Origin: Chara braunii
Lineage: Eukaryota > Streptophyta > Charophyceae > Charales > Characeae
Assembly: GCA_003427395.1 (NCBI GenBank)
Contig: BFEA01000429.1
Span: forward strand, 1,107,181-1,145,674
Length of the DNA: 38,494 bases
Direction of reading: 5' to 3'
The position numbers were made by a program, and so were the translations under genes. This document shows positions 1 through 10,322 of this stretch, in pieces. Position 1 is the stretch's first letter. Every line of letters begins with the position of its first letter. The notes below the pieces were generated by a model. It did no database searches, was not told where the DNA came from, and saw only the letters and a program-made list of their open reading frames with translations.

Positions 1-32
<32 letters not shown>
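1..32. repeat. (CT)n microsatellite
   Basis: Uninterrupted CT dinucleotide tract at the left edge of the window; its full length is unknown because it runs off the edge. Confidence 0.95.
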
Positions 33-34
<2 letters not shown>

Positions 35-808
35 CGCACACGCGCGCACCACCACCAACAAAGTGAAGATTTGGACGATGAATGCCTGTCTCTCTCCTCC
101 ATTTGGAGTATGTAGCTGTCGCTGCCAGGCAACAGGTAAGCTTCCTCCTCCTTGCTAACCCATCTACAGTGGTTAACCCCTCCTACCATCTCCACCACAG
201 ACCTTTCTCCGTACGGTGCCATACCTATACGCTTCTGAACCATCACCTCTCAGTCTTGGATGAAGAATGATGAACACGTGGGACCACTGGGCTCCTCTGC
301 ACAGCTATGGATGGACACTCCAGGTAGGCACCCTCCAGATAAGCTCTCTCTTGCCCCAAGCCTTGGACTCTACCTCATATCTCTCCTCTTCTCTCACTCT
401 CATCTGTGGTGCATCAGCACCTCCTCCTGGCTATGGTTACCACCCTCTCCCTCTCTCTCTCTCATTCTAGCTTTGGCAGCCTCAGATTCTCCGTGCCTGC
501 CTTCTTCGCTCCGCAGTGCTAGAGAACGGGCTCCCAGCAGCACTCGAACGCGTGCAAGGCAGAACGAATCCTCGAGCTGGGGCAGGCCGAAATTTCTCTT
601 TTGTGTGTTCTCTTCGCCTGGCCTGCCTCAGGTTGCCTCCTCGGATGGCTGAGCTTTTTATTTCTGAACACCCAAGAACTTGTCGAGGCCAGCGTGTGCC
701 TTCGCCCGGTGTCACTGAGCTCTGGGAGCTTCTGGAAACTGTATTCAGCCTTTGGATTGTGTTCGACCTGTGGCCGTGGTTGACGCTTTGACTTTTCACA
801 CCCGCGTT
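33..808. other. Unassigned sequence, no supported gene
   Basis: Short reading frames on both strands overlap one another and are rich in Ser, Leu and Pro from CT-rich composition. None has a recognisable domain, and no RNA gene or transposon motif was seen. Confidence 0.5.
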
Positions 809-930
809 GAGCCTGCCTGTTAATTTTCTTAGGGCCTACTTTGACTTTGAGCCTGCCCCTGTTAATTTTCTTAGGGCCTACTTTGACTTTGAGCCTGCCT
901 GTTAATTTTCTTAGGGCCTACTTTGACTTC
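809..930 (+). repeat. Three-copy ~40-bp tandem repeat
   Basis: Units at 809-848, 849-890 and 891-930 all begin GAGCCTGCC and contain GTTAATTTTCTTAGGGCC followed by TACTTTGACTT. The middle unit is 2 bp longer. The units are nearly identical, so the duplication is recent. No function can be assigned. Confidence 0.9.
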
Positions 931-1412
931 TAGAGGCCCTGGGCAGCTCCATTTGACCCTTGACTCCACGCCTACCAACCCAGCAAGGGCTTTTAGAGCC
1001 TTTCTCACAGGCTGTAGGCCTGACTTTTGGCGCCCGCACTTGGCTTGTTGAAAAGCTATGAGCCTTATGACCCTTGGATGTTTTTTGCAATGCTGGTTCT
1101 ATCCCATTCTATGCTGGTTCTACCCCATTCTATAGTTCTGGACGGGTTTTCCTTAGACTGTATTCCAAAGGCCGTTGACTCAGACACCAGGTTGACTCAG
1201 ACATCAGGTACATGTTTCTGTCCTGGGTTCCCCAACCTGGGTCACCGCAGAAGATTTTATATGATCCTAAATTATCAGCTTGGATGCCGATTGGCCGCTG
1301 ATGATCTTCACTAAGTTCACTCTCCTTCGATCTGACGATACCATCGGACGCATTGTGTCAGAGTTTTGAAGGCTCTTCCCGGAACGACTGATAGAACGAC
1401 TGCGTACAGCCA
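931..1412. other. Unassigned sequence
   Basis: No coding domain seen. There are small local duplications such as ATTCTATGCTGGTTCTA near 1098-1132 and GTTGACTCAGACA near 1172-1204. Nothing else is recognisable. Confidence 0.4.
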
Positions 1413-1480
1413 TGGTGCATCGAAACGCATGGTCATTATCACCGCATCTAGACTGAAAGTTGCCCCAAATACAGCTCCAG
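1413..1480 (+). mobile_element. Degenerate fragment of foldback element family A
   Basis: The stretch ending in ATCTAGACTGAAAGTTGCCC matches the centre of the copy at 30963-31073 almost base for base, and more loosely the copies at 5736-5842 and 26020-26135. The terminal arms are largely lost. It is a worn member of the MITE family described at those positions. Confidence 0.6.
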
Positions 1481-1881
1481 TGCTAGATGAAGCTTTTGTT
1501 GTTGTTTGTTTTTTCGATTTTCTGGCGGTGGTAACCAGGCGAATAAAAGACACCATCAGCTCAGGCTGAGAAGAATGCATCAAGAAAGTGTCTGCATCCT
1601 TAAAATGAAGGAAGAATAGCGCAGAGCTTCCACACACATTTACATGCCAATGGTCCCATCTCCCCTTCTCTCCGCATCCCGGGAGCTTTACCCCTTCTCC
1701 CCATCCTGGGAGCTTGACCCCTTCTCCCCCCCACCTTTCACCCACCTACCCCCAGCAACCCTCTCACCCATCTGCTCTTGCCTGAGTGATGTCCATCCCA
1801 CTCTGCTCACCATCTCCATCACCTGCTTGAGTGGGCCCGCTTCCCTTGTGGTTCCGCTCCAATTCCCCGATTAAGCTGTTC
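1481..1881. other. Unassigned sequence, 3' flank of the WD40-pseudokinase gene
   Basis: C-rich DNA with an imperfect duplication (GGGAGCTTKACCCCTTCTCC near 1680-1728). It lies just downstream of the stop codon at 1882 and may hold the 3' UTR on the minus strand. No clear polyadenylation signal was identified. Confidence 0.4.
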
Positions 1882-4740
1882 CTAAGCGGCCTCCAACGGG
1901 TCACTGACTTCGACTTTACTGGCGATGTCCTCCAGTAGGGGTAGAATAGCGCCTTCTCCTTTCATCATGCTTGGGCGATTGCGTCCATCCAGACTTGAAC
2001 AGCGCAGCCCCAACTGTGCCACCTGCAGCGCCAGATCAACGTCCCAATCTCCTGCCTTTGTGTCGAGCGCACTTGGAAAAGTTGAAGCATCTTCCAGGGC
2101 ATTTTCTATGGTTCTCACTGCGTCAGTGAAGTTTCCGGAAAGGATCTCGAGAACGGTGACGCCAAACGAATAAATGTCAGTTTTCTGGTCAGACAAGGTA
2201 CCATTACTCTGGCAAAATTCTGGTGCCAGGTATTGCAGACCGGTAGTTCCTGCAGACATACACATTTTTGGAGCTCGCTCTGGTGCAAGCAAGGCCGCGT
2301 CAACCTCACCAATTTTAGCGACAAAGTTGGCGTCCAGAAGGATGTTCTCTGGGTTGATGCCACGGTGGATGATCGGACCACCGGCCACCGACTGATTGGA
2401 GTGGAGAAAGAACAAGGCATGCGCGACCTGCGCAATCACTCGCAGACGCACATCCCACGACAGGGATTTCCTTGTCGACCCCCCCTTTGCACAGGAGATG
2501 ATGCTGTCTTTGACGCTTCCATTGGCCATGTGCTCGTACACCAAACAGTTGTTCGCGTAGCACACACCCAGAAATGTCTGCAAGTGTGGGTGACGAAGGG
2601 ACGTCAACCGATTCATCATCTCCCTCGTCAACTTGGCATCCTGATTGCATGACATCTTATTACCAACCTTGAGCTGCTTTATCATAACAGCTGCGATCTT
2701 CCCCACATAAAAAACTCCATGACGTCGTTCCTCAAGCTTACAGCTATCATCAAAGCTGTTGGTTGCAGCCTGCAGTTCCTCAGCGGCGAACTCCCAGAAT
2801 TGATCCACATGATCTTTTTGGTTCGGAGCAGCTCGCAGACCAAGAGACTTCTCTGACGTATCCCGCGCACTGCGATACCTTTCAAATCTGCATTCCAAAT
2901 CTTGAACATCCACTTTTGATTCCTTGTACCTCTCTTCCAATGCCCTCTTCTCCTCCATTAGATTGTTTAGCCTGGCATTTAGCTGCTGAATCTCGGCCTT
3001 CGATTTTTCCAACGCTTCATTCAATGTCATGTTCTCCACCGTCATCTGACGTACCTTACTTCCCCTACCAGTAGCCAGGAGTTGCTTTGTTGTCTCTGCA
3101 TGCATTTGGTCGTTTCTTTTCTTCTCTGACTCACATTGTTCACATCTCGCTTTCAGTGCCTGCTCCTTCTCCACCAGATCGCTAACCTCTCTCTCAAGCT
3201 TCTCTATCCTCTCTGCTTGGATTTGTTCCTGGCTTCCATGCTGTGATTGGGACTGATCACATCCCTTTTTCAATGCCTTCCCAGTGTGAGTCAGCTTGCT
3301 GACCCTCTCTCCATCCATGATCTGGTCTTCTCTGCAGTTTGACTGAGAGCGCACAAACCTCCGTGCCAGCATTGGGATCGGGATCGCTTCCAATCCATCG
3401 CTTTCATCAGCTTCGCTATGGTTTTCGTCGTATTCTGAATCAGAATGCTCAGATGCCTCACCCAGCACCTTTGCTGTTTCTCTCAAGCTGAACCCATCGA
3501 TCTCAACTGGTTGGATCCCTTCGCCATCCATTCGCACTTGAGTCTTTTCATGCTTTGGCCCTGAGGGTGCCGCCCTCGCTAGTGTCAGATCAATTATGCC
3601 TGCCGCAAGTGACCGTATCTTTTTGACCGACGTGCCCCATTTTCGCTTGTGCACTACTGCAGTGTCTTCAGTGCCTTGCTCTGATGGTCTTTCGATCTTT
3701 ACTTTCTTCGCAGGATGTGGATCAGGTTCATACGCCTCGATGATAAGGAATGTTCCTTTCCCTCCAATGACGAACCGATTGGAGTCTTTATAGGGAGCCA
3801 TGCTGTGCAGCCTTCTCACGCCGATGGGATGACCGCACTCTAGCTTGTAGTCTGACTTGCTGTAAACTTTGATGGTTCCGTCGTCTGATGCACACATTAT
3901 ATACGGCTGCAGCGGATGGAACCGGGCTATTACTTTAACCCATCTTTGATCGACTTCGAACGTGAAAACCCATTCTCTCTTCTTGTAATCCCACACCTGT
4001 ACTTGTCCCACATCGTTACCTGCGATCAGAAGTGACTCTTGTTCATTGCTGCAGAACTCCAAAGAAGTACATTTCTGTGCCGCTGCCTTCCGTCTGGCTT
4101 GGTCGGTACGGAGAACGGACCATTCTCCGTGGTCGTGCAGTTCTATTTCCCCACCCCGTCGGCCCATTGCAAAAAGTCGCGATTCCAAAGGATGAAATGA
4201 CAGCTGGGTTATATCAGGGTGACCCTTAAACTCTGTTGTGCTACAATTGTTCTCCACATCCACCATGTAAATTGAGGACTCTCCAGCTGTCAGAATATAC
4301 CGTGAACTGTTATCGACCGCCAACGCGGGTAACGGGCGATATCTTACCTCTCGTAAAGTGCATGATGGACGCTCAATTTTTACGTATCTTTTTTTTTGAA
4401 ATGACCACCTCCCAAGGTCTGAGCTCCGCATAATCATTTCATTAATCTCAATGCTGTAACCCTTCTCTGTATAATAAGCAATGGCAACCCAGTCTTTCCT
4501 GCCTAAGAATCTTGCGACCAAATATTTTGTACGTTCATCACTGGTCTTACTGGCCACCTGCTGGCAGGCCGAGCGTTTGAAATTCCACACTTGGAGCAAT
4601 CGGTAATCGCGTATGAAAACGAGCAATCTCTTCGTCGGATGGACATCGATGTCAAGGTCGCAGTCCCCTAAATTTTTCTCCTGACTTTTCGGTCTCAGCT
4701 CAAGCGGCCCTCGTCCCCCCTTATTACAGTTTGACGACAT
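1882..4740 (-). CDS. COPB2-like WD40 / coiled-coil / RLCK-like pseudokinase fusion protein
   Basis: A single open frame of 952 codons from ATG 4740 to TAG at 1882-1884. The frame stays open upstream through 4776 but only from a TTG, so 4740 is the first ATG; a 5' exon cannot be excluded. Residues ~29-335 form seven WD40-type blades and most resemble coatomer beta-prime: the DIDVHPTKR start, VQVWDYKKREWVFTFE and ASDDGTIKVYSKSDYKLE are close to COPB2 wording. Residues ~336-500 are a charged linker with an NLS-like KKVKIERP and an acidic Ser/Glu/Asp patch (~430-450). Residues ~505-625 are heptad-rich, a coiled coil. Residues ~648-940 are a kinase fold closest to plant U-box/RLCK-IX kinases (FAAEELQAATNSF, LRHPHLQTFLG, AGDWDVDLALQVAQLGL, NRPSM). 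The beta-3 Lys (VMIK, Lys688) and APE are kept, but HRDLKPEN reads HRGINPEN (Gly794, Asn796), DFG/DVG reads EVD (812-814) and the Gly loop is lost: a predicted pseudokinase, probably a scaffold. Localisation is unknown. Confidence 0.88.
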   Translation of the reverse strand: MSSNCNKGGRGPLELRPKSQEKNLGDCDLDIDVHPTKRLLVFIRDYRLLQVWNFKRSACQQVASKTSDERTKYLVARFLGRKDWVAIAYYTEKGYSIEINEMIMRSSDLGRWSFQKKRYVKIERPSCTLREVRYRPLPALAVDNSSRYILTAGESSIYMVDVENNCSTTEFKGHPDITQLSFHPLESRLFAMGRRGGEIELHDHGEWSVLRTDQARRKAAAQKCTSLEFCSNEQESLLIAGNDVGQVQVWDYKKREWVFTFEVDQRWVKVIARFHPLQPYIMCASDDGTIKVYSKSDYKLECGHPIGVRRLHSMAPYKDSNRFVIGGKGTFLIIEAYEPDPHPAKKVKIERPSEQGTEDTAVVHKRKWGTSVKKIRSLAAGIIDLTLARAAPSGPKHEKTQVRMDGEGIQPVEIDGFSLRETAKVLGEASEHSDSEYDENHSEADESDGLEAIPIPMLARRFVRSQSNCREDQIMDGERVSKLTHTGKALKKGCDQSQSQHGSQEQIQAERIEKLEREVSDLVEKEQALKARCEQCESEKKRNDQMHAETTKQLLATGRGSKVRQMTVENMTLNEALEKSKAEIQQLNARLNNLMEEKRALEERYKESKVDVQDLECRFERYRSARDTSEKSLGLRAAPNQKDHVDQFWEFAAEELQAATNSFDDSCKLEERRHGVFYVGKIAAVMIKQLKVGNKMSCNQDAKLTREMMNRLTSLRHPHLQTFLGVCYANNCLVYEHMANGSVKDSIISCAKGGSTRKSLSWDVRLRVIAQVAHALFFLHSNQSVAGGPIIHRGINPENILLDANFVAKIGEVDAALLAPERAPKMCMSAGTTGLQYLAPEFCQSNGTLSDQKTDIYSFGVTVLEILSGNFTDAVRTIENALEDASTFPSALDTKAGDWDVDLALQVAQLGLRCSSLDGRNRPSMMKGEGAILPLLEDIASKVEVSDPLEAA

Positions 4741-5480
4741 GGTTGGCAGTCCGCCTTGGTGTTTGATTGCGCTCAATGCCAGTTGGTTTCACTCTTTGAT
4801 GATTGTCAATGATTGATTGATTGATTGATTGTGCTGAGTGTTCACTTCACACTGGCGCATCACAGGAGACGGTGCAAAGCGACGACTCCCCTTACGATTT
4901 GAAGAAGCGCTCCAATTGCAAAATTTAATTAATTACATTGTGTGGGAAATGAAGAAGATAAGTTGTCGATGAAAAGTTCTCACCCCGTGTGTGGCAGTAT
5001 CAAGTCCTCTTTTGTGGCAGTATCCAGTCCTCGTGGCAAAAGAGGGAGGAGGCATTCAAATTTCAAAGGCTGTAAAAGTAAGAGGCCTCCAGAGTCTGAT
5101 TGTGGCATCTGTCTGGCACGAGACGAGGTGAGCGTTCATCTTCTCTTGTGTGATAACTTCACAAGTAGTAAGTTGACGAGACTGCAAAACCATCGCACAG
5201 ATATGCAAATCCAGTGTCAGTTTTTTTTTTTTCATATCCAATAAGCTGAACCTGGTCCAAAGCTTGAGTCAAGTGGCCTGTTGTAGCCCTTCTTCGGGTG
5301 AGTCAATCGATGCCTCGTGTGGCTCTGCGAAGCTGTGGCTAAAGAACACCCACGCAAATGGAAACCGGTACCTCAGTCTGCACAGGAGGATCGACTCAGC
5401 AACGCCCGGCATGGTCCAAAAGGCCAAAGGATATATAAACTGCTGTGATTCCGGGTCTCGTTTAATATCACAATTGCTTC
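4741..5480. promoter_or_regulatory. 5' flank of the WD40-pseudokinase gene, promoter not resolved
   Basis: About 740 bp upstream of the minus-strand start. It holds a GATT tetranucleotide run near 4809-4830 and an AT-rich patch (AATTTAATTAATT, 4921-4934). No defined TATA box or known operator could be placed. Short frames at 4942-5244 and 5264-5494 have no recognisable domain. Confidence 0.3.
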
Positions 5481-5551
5481 CCTTAGGGTTCTAGGCATCA
5501 GGTTTAGGGTTTAGGGCTTAGGGTTTAGGGCTTAGGGCTCAGGGTTTAGAG
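5481..5551 (+). repeat. Interstitial telomere-like repeats (TTTAGGG)n
   Basis: About eight degenerate units including GGTTTAGGGTTTAGGG and variants GCTTAGGG and GCTCAGGG. This is the plant-type telomere repeat on the + strand. The tract is internal and mutated, so it is an old interstitial insertion or a healing scar, not a chromosome end. Confidence 0.85.
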
Positions 5552-5735
5552 TTCCTGTATTCGGATGTTAGAATGGCGAGAGGGTGAGGGGAACATAAAA
5601 AAGAGGGACGGGGGAAACATAAAAACTACAGCAGTGAGGATATCCTCTGAAGGCTGATACAACTCCAGAGTCCAGACATGAAGAGGAGGGATGACACTGC
5701 CAGCATCAGATCCATTAAATTTCACTTGGCGTACG

Positions 5736-5842
5736 ATCGTCTTCACCCAAATAGAACGCCTGGTACTTATCGCCGTATCTGGGCTGAAAGTTGTGCCAAA
5801 CACAGCTATAACGACCGGGCGTTCTATTCGGGTGAAGACGAT
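5736..5842. mobile_element. Foldback MITE, family A copy
   Basis: A 107-bp element with ~40-bp terminal inverted repeats. The left arm ATCGTCTTCACCC, then ATAGAACGCC, is mirrored by GGGCGTTCTATTCGGGTGAAGACGAT on the right, with an unpaired centre (ATCTGGGCTGAAAGTTG). It has no coding capacity. Other copies are at 26020-26135 and 30963-31073, with a fragment at 1413-1480. The centre lies in the opposite orientation in the 26-kb copy, so the copies are independent insertions. No clear target duplication was found. Confidence 0.85.
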
Positions 5843-7150
5843 AGCCACCGACGTGCTGGGAATTTGAGCCATTGTTACAAAATGTCCGCGGTTCAAATCA
5901 GATGACGCCCAGGATGGGCTAGAAACAGCAAAGGATAATTATATGTACTACGTCAAAAAGAGGTCTTTCGGAACAATGGGTAGCCCAGAAAAGTAACACT
6001 TGTCTTATGAGAGCAGAACAGAAAACACAGCCTCACTGCAAATCATCTATTTAACTCTCTTGATATATATTTGGCGAGAATGCAAAATGGGAACAAAAAA
6101 GAAGATGCAATCAGACTCGTTTCATTCACACTTTTCATGCACGTGAACAGCAGCACAGCAAACTGGCGACATGCGCCCACACAGTACTCAGAGATATGGA
6201 TTCCATGTAAGAGTTCACTTCCACTGGCTATGGCAACTCAGCGCCTAACAACCCACTGTTCACACACACCGGATCACCCTGGATATCTCACACGCGACAC
6301 ACCGAACACTCACACAACTCACACACACTTCGCCCTAAGCTACAGCTATGGCAGCGCTAGCTGCCTCTACCCTAGCGCTATGGCTACACTTCATCACTCT
6401 CGCCCACTTCGGCCTCGGGCGCTACTGCAGACCTCCTCACACAAGACGCTGAGACAGCGCTTCCGCATGGCTTCCGCATGAATGAATGAATGGCTGTGCG
6501 CGGCCTCTTGATTTATACTTATGTGACTCGTTGGTCTGCCCTGTTTCCCTGGCCCACGGTGTACACAGTCCCAGACGGTACTTGCTTGACTGGACCGGAC
6601 TGACTGGACTGGGACTGCTGACTCTGCACGGTGGACCTCCACCACTTGCCCACTTGCCTCGACCTACAGTGGGCTGACTCTCCGAAAGGCCACTTCTAGA
6701 AACATCAACTTGGCCTTTCGGTACTGTAGCAGCTACGACTCTGCCCTTTCAGGTAAGTAGCAGCTACGACTTTGACCCTTCGGAAAGTCTACAGCTAAGA
6801 CCTCTGGACTGTCTAGACTCCTACCCGACAGGTCTACAGTTCGAATCCCCTATACCCTATAACCTACAATGTCCTTCCTACCACTGGCGGTCCTACAGGT
6901 CGCAGGTTCAACTCTACGGGTTGACACAGGTACTGTACACAGGTAAGGTGGGGACCTAGGGATCGAGCCCCGGAATCTGCATCAGCTACTGCGATCTGGT
7001 GAATACCGTTTCAAAGAGATAACAGCACAGCAATTCCTCGAGTAAATGCAAGCTTTCCGGTTGGCCTCAGAAATTGAAATACACCTTCACTGCCCACCTT
7101 GCTAGGAGAGGGGTTAGATTTGATTCACCCGATCAGATTTCGCGCAGCGG
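5843..7150. other. Unassigned sequence with hairpin and box-B-like motifs
   Basis: No supported gene. An 11-bp perfect stem, CCGAAAGGCCA (6682-6692) against TGGCCTTTCGG (6711-6721), is followed by a direct duplication of GTAGCAGCTACGACT (from ~6726 and ~6757). Around 6835-6980 are tRNA T-arm-like pieces (AGTTCGAATCCCC, AGGTTCAACTC), but no cloverleaf can be drawn. The stretch may be worn SINE material. Confidence 0.35.
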
Positions 7151-7569
7151 GCCTAGCCGGGCCGAGCGTGCGGTAGCAGGTGATGGCGATAGTGGTCTTC
7201 GGGTAGGAGGCGCATGCAGAGGGGAGACAGAGTGTGATGAGGGGAGGAGAGAGAACGTACCTGGTGTATGCTGGCAGTCTGCATTGGTGATGACGTCACG
7301 TACATTGGTCTTCAACTTCGCTGTGATCTGGTTGCATGAACGTAGATAGGTGTAGATAGGCTGGGTAGTGTAGTTCAGTAGGAGCAACATTTGATACTGT
7401 GTTGGTGTGGCCACAGTGCGTCGACATTGACATACGAGTGCATTGTATTCCTCTTGTGTGGATGGTATCTTGGTGCATTGTGCTCTCTGCTTGGTACATG
7501 ACTATTTGTGCTACTTTGTGATTTTGCAGTTGGGATTTATGTCTATTGCTCTCACTCATATTCCTTGCA
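7151..7569 (+). repeat. 5' LTR remnant (3' half only)
   Basis: About 410 bp matches 14887-15302 with few differences (shared GAGCGTGCGGTAGCAG, TATGCTGGCAGTCTGCATTG, GGTGTGGCCACAG). Similarity begins abruptly at ~7151 (TAGCCGGG), so the first ~500 bp of the LTR is deleted. It ends in TTCCTTGCA, the same terminus as the solo LTR at 27451. Confidence 0.85.
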
Positions 7570-7572
7570 ATT

Positions 7573-7590
7573 TGGTAGCGGAGCTGGTCC
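7573..7590 (+). promoter_or_regulatory. Primer-binding site
   Basis: TGGTAGCGGAGCTGGTCC starts 4 bp after the LTR terminus. It resembles the initiator-tRNA-Met complement TGGTATCAGAGC with two differences, as expected for minus-strand priming of a plant gypsy element or a mutated copy of that site. Confidence 0.65.
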
Positions 7591-8926
7591 GATATCGCCG
7601 TTACCGGTGCTGGTGACATTGTTACTTGGTGTGCTGACGAAGCTTCCCCGCAGTAAGGATACATCGGCGCTGGCTTGATGAGCGACTCCTGGGTAAAGGG
7701 GATTGTCGCTGGAAGGCTGTGGCGACAGCGTGGGAGCAACATCGGATGTATGTGGAATGATGAGAGCATGCTAACATTGCATTTTGGCCGAGGTGGCACT
7801 TCATCGCATTATGTGTGGTACCAAGGCTATGACCGGTCATCAAAATGCATGTCGGCTCAATTGGTGAGAAATCTGAGGTTGGGGGCAGCTAACTTAAGGT
7901 ACATTGTTCCCTTACCTCATCCCATCTCAATCTCTTGTTACCGTGAGGAAGTGAGTTCAACATGAGTCTCCTCTTCTGGTTCAGGAGTCGTGAGCGCTCT
8001 ACCTTGAGAGTCGACATTCTTCTTGGTGGCACATCTGGCAGGAGAGGGTGGTGCCTCTGAAGGGCCCTGGACGAATCATGGGTCACGGTCACCATGCCAA
8101 CCCACGGGAGTAGTGCACGCAGGCCATGCTGCATTGTCCTTTGAGCTCTTTGCTGCACTGTAAAGAGGGTCGTGGACTGACCAGTCCTATGTGGTGGAGA
8201 CGCGTACTAGACCGTCTATAAAGAACCTTTGGTGGGGAAACCGACATCCGCTGTGATCGTCGTCCTGTCTGCGACGTTCAATAATTCCTGAGGACTTCGG
8301 AGGTTGTCCTTAAATTGCCTCTTGATCAGCAAGACTGTGGGTGCAAGGCTCGTTGCACGTGAGGATAAAGAAAGTGCAGGGCTGGTCATAAACAGGTTCC
8401 TGGGCATAGGGGTGGGCCGATATGCACACCTTCGACACCGCTGCTTGATGATGCAACACAGGATCATTGGATACAGGGGAGGGAAGGTTCCAGTTGGTTC
8501 TCGAAGGCATTCAATATTATTTCCATTTCTGCGTACATCTGCGCAACTGATTTATTTTATTTTTGACTAGTTATGGTGGACAGGCTGCTAACACCTGGCA
8601 GACAGCTATACAGTAGAACAGTAGTAGTCTATCATTGTCTGTTCTATAAATAGTTGCTGTTTGAGAAATTATTGAAGTAGGAATGGGTCATTCGCTCAGT
8701 CTTTTTAGATATCGTTGACACCACTTGATCGGTGGCCCGAGTGACTTGCCGAATATTTAATTATTTTTATTCATTTTACAAATTGGGTAGACACAAACTG
8801 TGGTAGGCCCCAGTGAGGGCACTAGTGCAGACAGTGCTCTGCTTAGCCAATGAGCGGACAGGTAGTGGGGAGGACAGATCTGAAGGGAGAAGGGTGACAC
8901 GTCAGAAATCTCTTAGGATCCCCATC
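7591..8926 (+). other. Retrotransposon untranslated leader
   Basis: Sequence between the PBS and the first in-frame ATG of gag (8927). No domain seen. The gag frame is open back to a GTG at 8813, but no ATG occurs in that part. Confidence 0.5.
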
Positions 8927-10322
8927 ATGCACCAGGCTTTACCACCTGAGGGCAAGAGAGCTATACGACGGGAGGTAGCGGCCGAACGTTTGCAAAGGGC
9001 TAGGGAAGCAGCAGCAGCAGCGGCAGCAGAGCAAGTACTGGCAGCCGCAGCAGCCACTGCTGGAGCTATGGCTACCTTTGCTGCTACCTCTCAGGGTCAG
9101 CAGACATTAGGCATGCCGACCAGTTTGCAGGCTACGTCTAGGGGGATGAGTTCAAGCACTTCTTTTAGTCAGATGGCGGGCTCGCAGTACAGCCAGCCAC
9201 ATATGCCCACCAGGGCGGCATTAGAACTTCAGCAGGTGGAGTTGGTCCGTTCACGGTTAGAAAAGGAACTTAGAGAATCTACTGAAAGAGAAACTGAGAT
9301 TAGAAATAGAAAAGCCAGATTAGAGAACAGAAGGGCAGACAAAGCTGCATTCGAAGGGTTCGATGACTCGACCCTTGACGACACAGCAAAAATCCTCAAG
9401 GCGGGTATGCTGAGCATGTATGTGTTCATGGACAGCAAATTGGATGATATTCAGGATGCCCTTGACCAGATACTGAGTACCATGCACAAAAGGGAAGGAC
9501 CACAACCCTCTATACCTGGCGGTCCGACCCCATGCAACATTTCCATTGTCGGTTTCTTTACCAGCAATGACAGGCCCCTTTGCACCGCTATATGGCGTCT
9601 CACCAGGTGGTATGTCAGCAGCAGCAACACAGACTGTTGCTTCTTCATCCTCAGGTCCAGCTCCTGCAGCTGCAGGGCAGCAGCCGATACAGCCACTGGC
9701 TCAACTGGTTGGATGGACTGGACCACAACAACCATGGTATTCTAAGACCCCAATGAAACTCCCAACTGTCTTCACAGAAGACAAGAAGGATGAGGCCCTT
9801 GACACTTGGTTGAGGACAGTTCCATTGAGGGTAAGGGCCAAGCGTGCTCTGCATGAGGAAGAGGTGATCACTGCCGCTTCTTACTTAGAAAGATCAGCAG
9901 TGAGATGGCTGAATGGGTATGTAGCAGCAAAGGGCTTCGCCAGGCGAATGAACGACTAGGCACAGACCCAGGCTCTGAAAAGCTTTATGGACTTGGTGCA
10001 GGCGCGATGGCACAACCCTCAGCTGGCACAGCAAGACATTGATGCTTTGGCCCATCTTGATACTAAGAAGTACAAGATTGTGCGTGACCTCACCAGTGCC
10101 GTAGAGAAAGTGGTAATAGTACCACGAGTCCGGTATGATCCCCAAGTCCTAACCGTGTTCTTGAGATGTCTTCCCACAAACATCAAGAATCTAATGGTCA
10201 GTGAGGCCAGCATCGAATATCACACCCTCGAAACCTTTACCGACAAGGACTTAGATTTGGAGGCAAAGTTGAGAGGGGCTCAACAGGTAGAAGGTTCCAG
10301 AAGAGTGGAAAAAAAAGGGTAA
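8927..10322 (+). pseudogene. gag pseudogene, Ty3/gypsy
   Basis: Frame 1 (8927 to ~9540) encodes an Ala/Gln-rich start and a charged coiled coil (LRESTERETEIRNRKARLE). A frameshift near 9540 moves the frame to PAMTGPFAPLYGV. This continues into a Retrotrans_gag-type core (SYLERSAVRWLNGYVA, FMDLVQARWHNPQ, VFLRCLPTNIKNLM), interrupted by an in-frame TAG at 9957-9959 and ending at 10320-10322. In an active element it would form the particle shell. At least one frameshift and one stop make it non-functional. Confidence 0.85.

Noticed and set aside
1300-1330. CTGATGA on the + strand at ~1298
   Set aside because: No GAAA strand within stem II distance.
4741-4776. Upstream extension of the WD40-pseudokinase frame to 4776
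   Set aside because: The codon at 4776 is TTG; the first ATG is at 4740, so the longer start is not supported.
6830-6985. Cluster of tRNA T-arm-like motifs (GTTCGAATCCCC, GGTTCAACTC)
   Set aside because: No matching box A at tRNA spacing and no cloverleaf; noted only as possible SINE debris.
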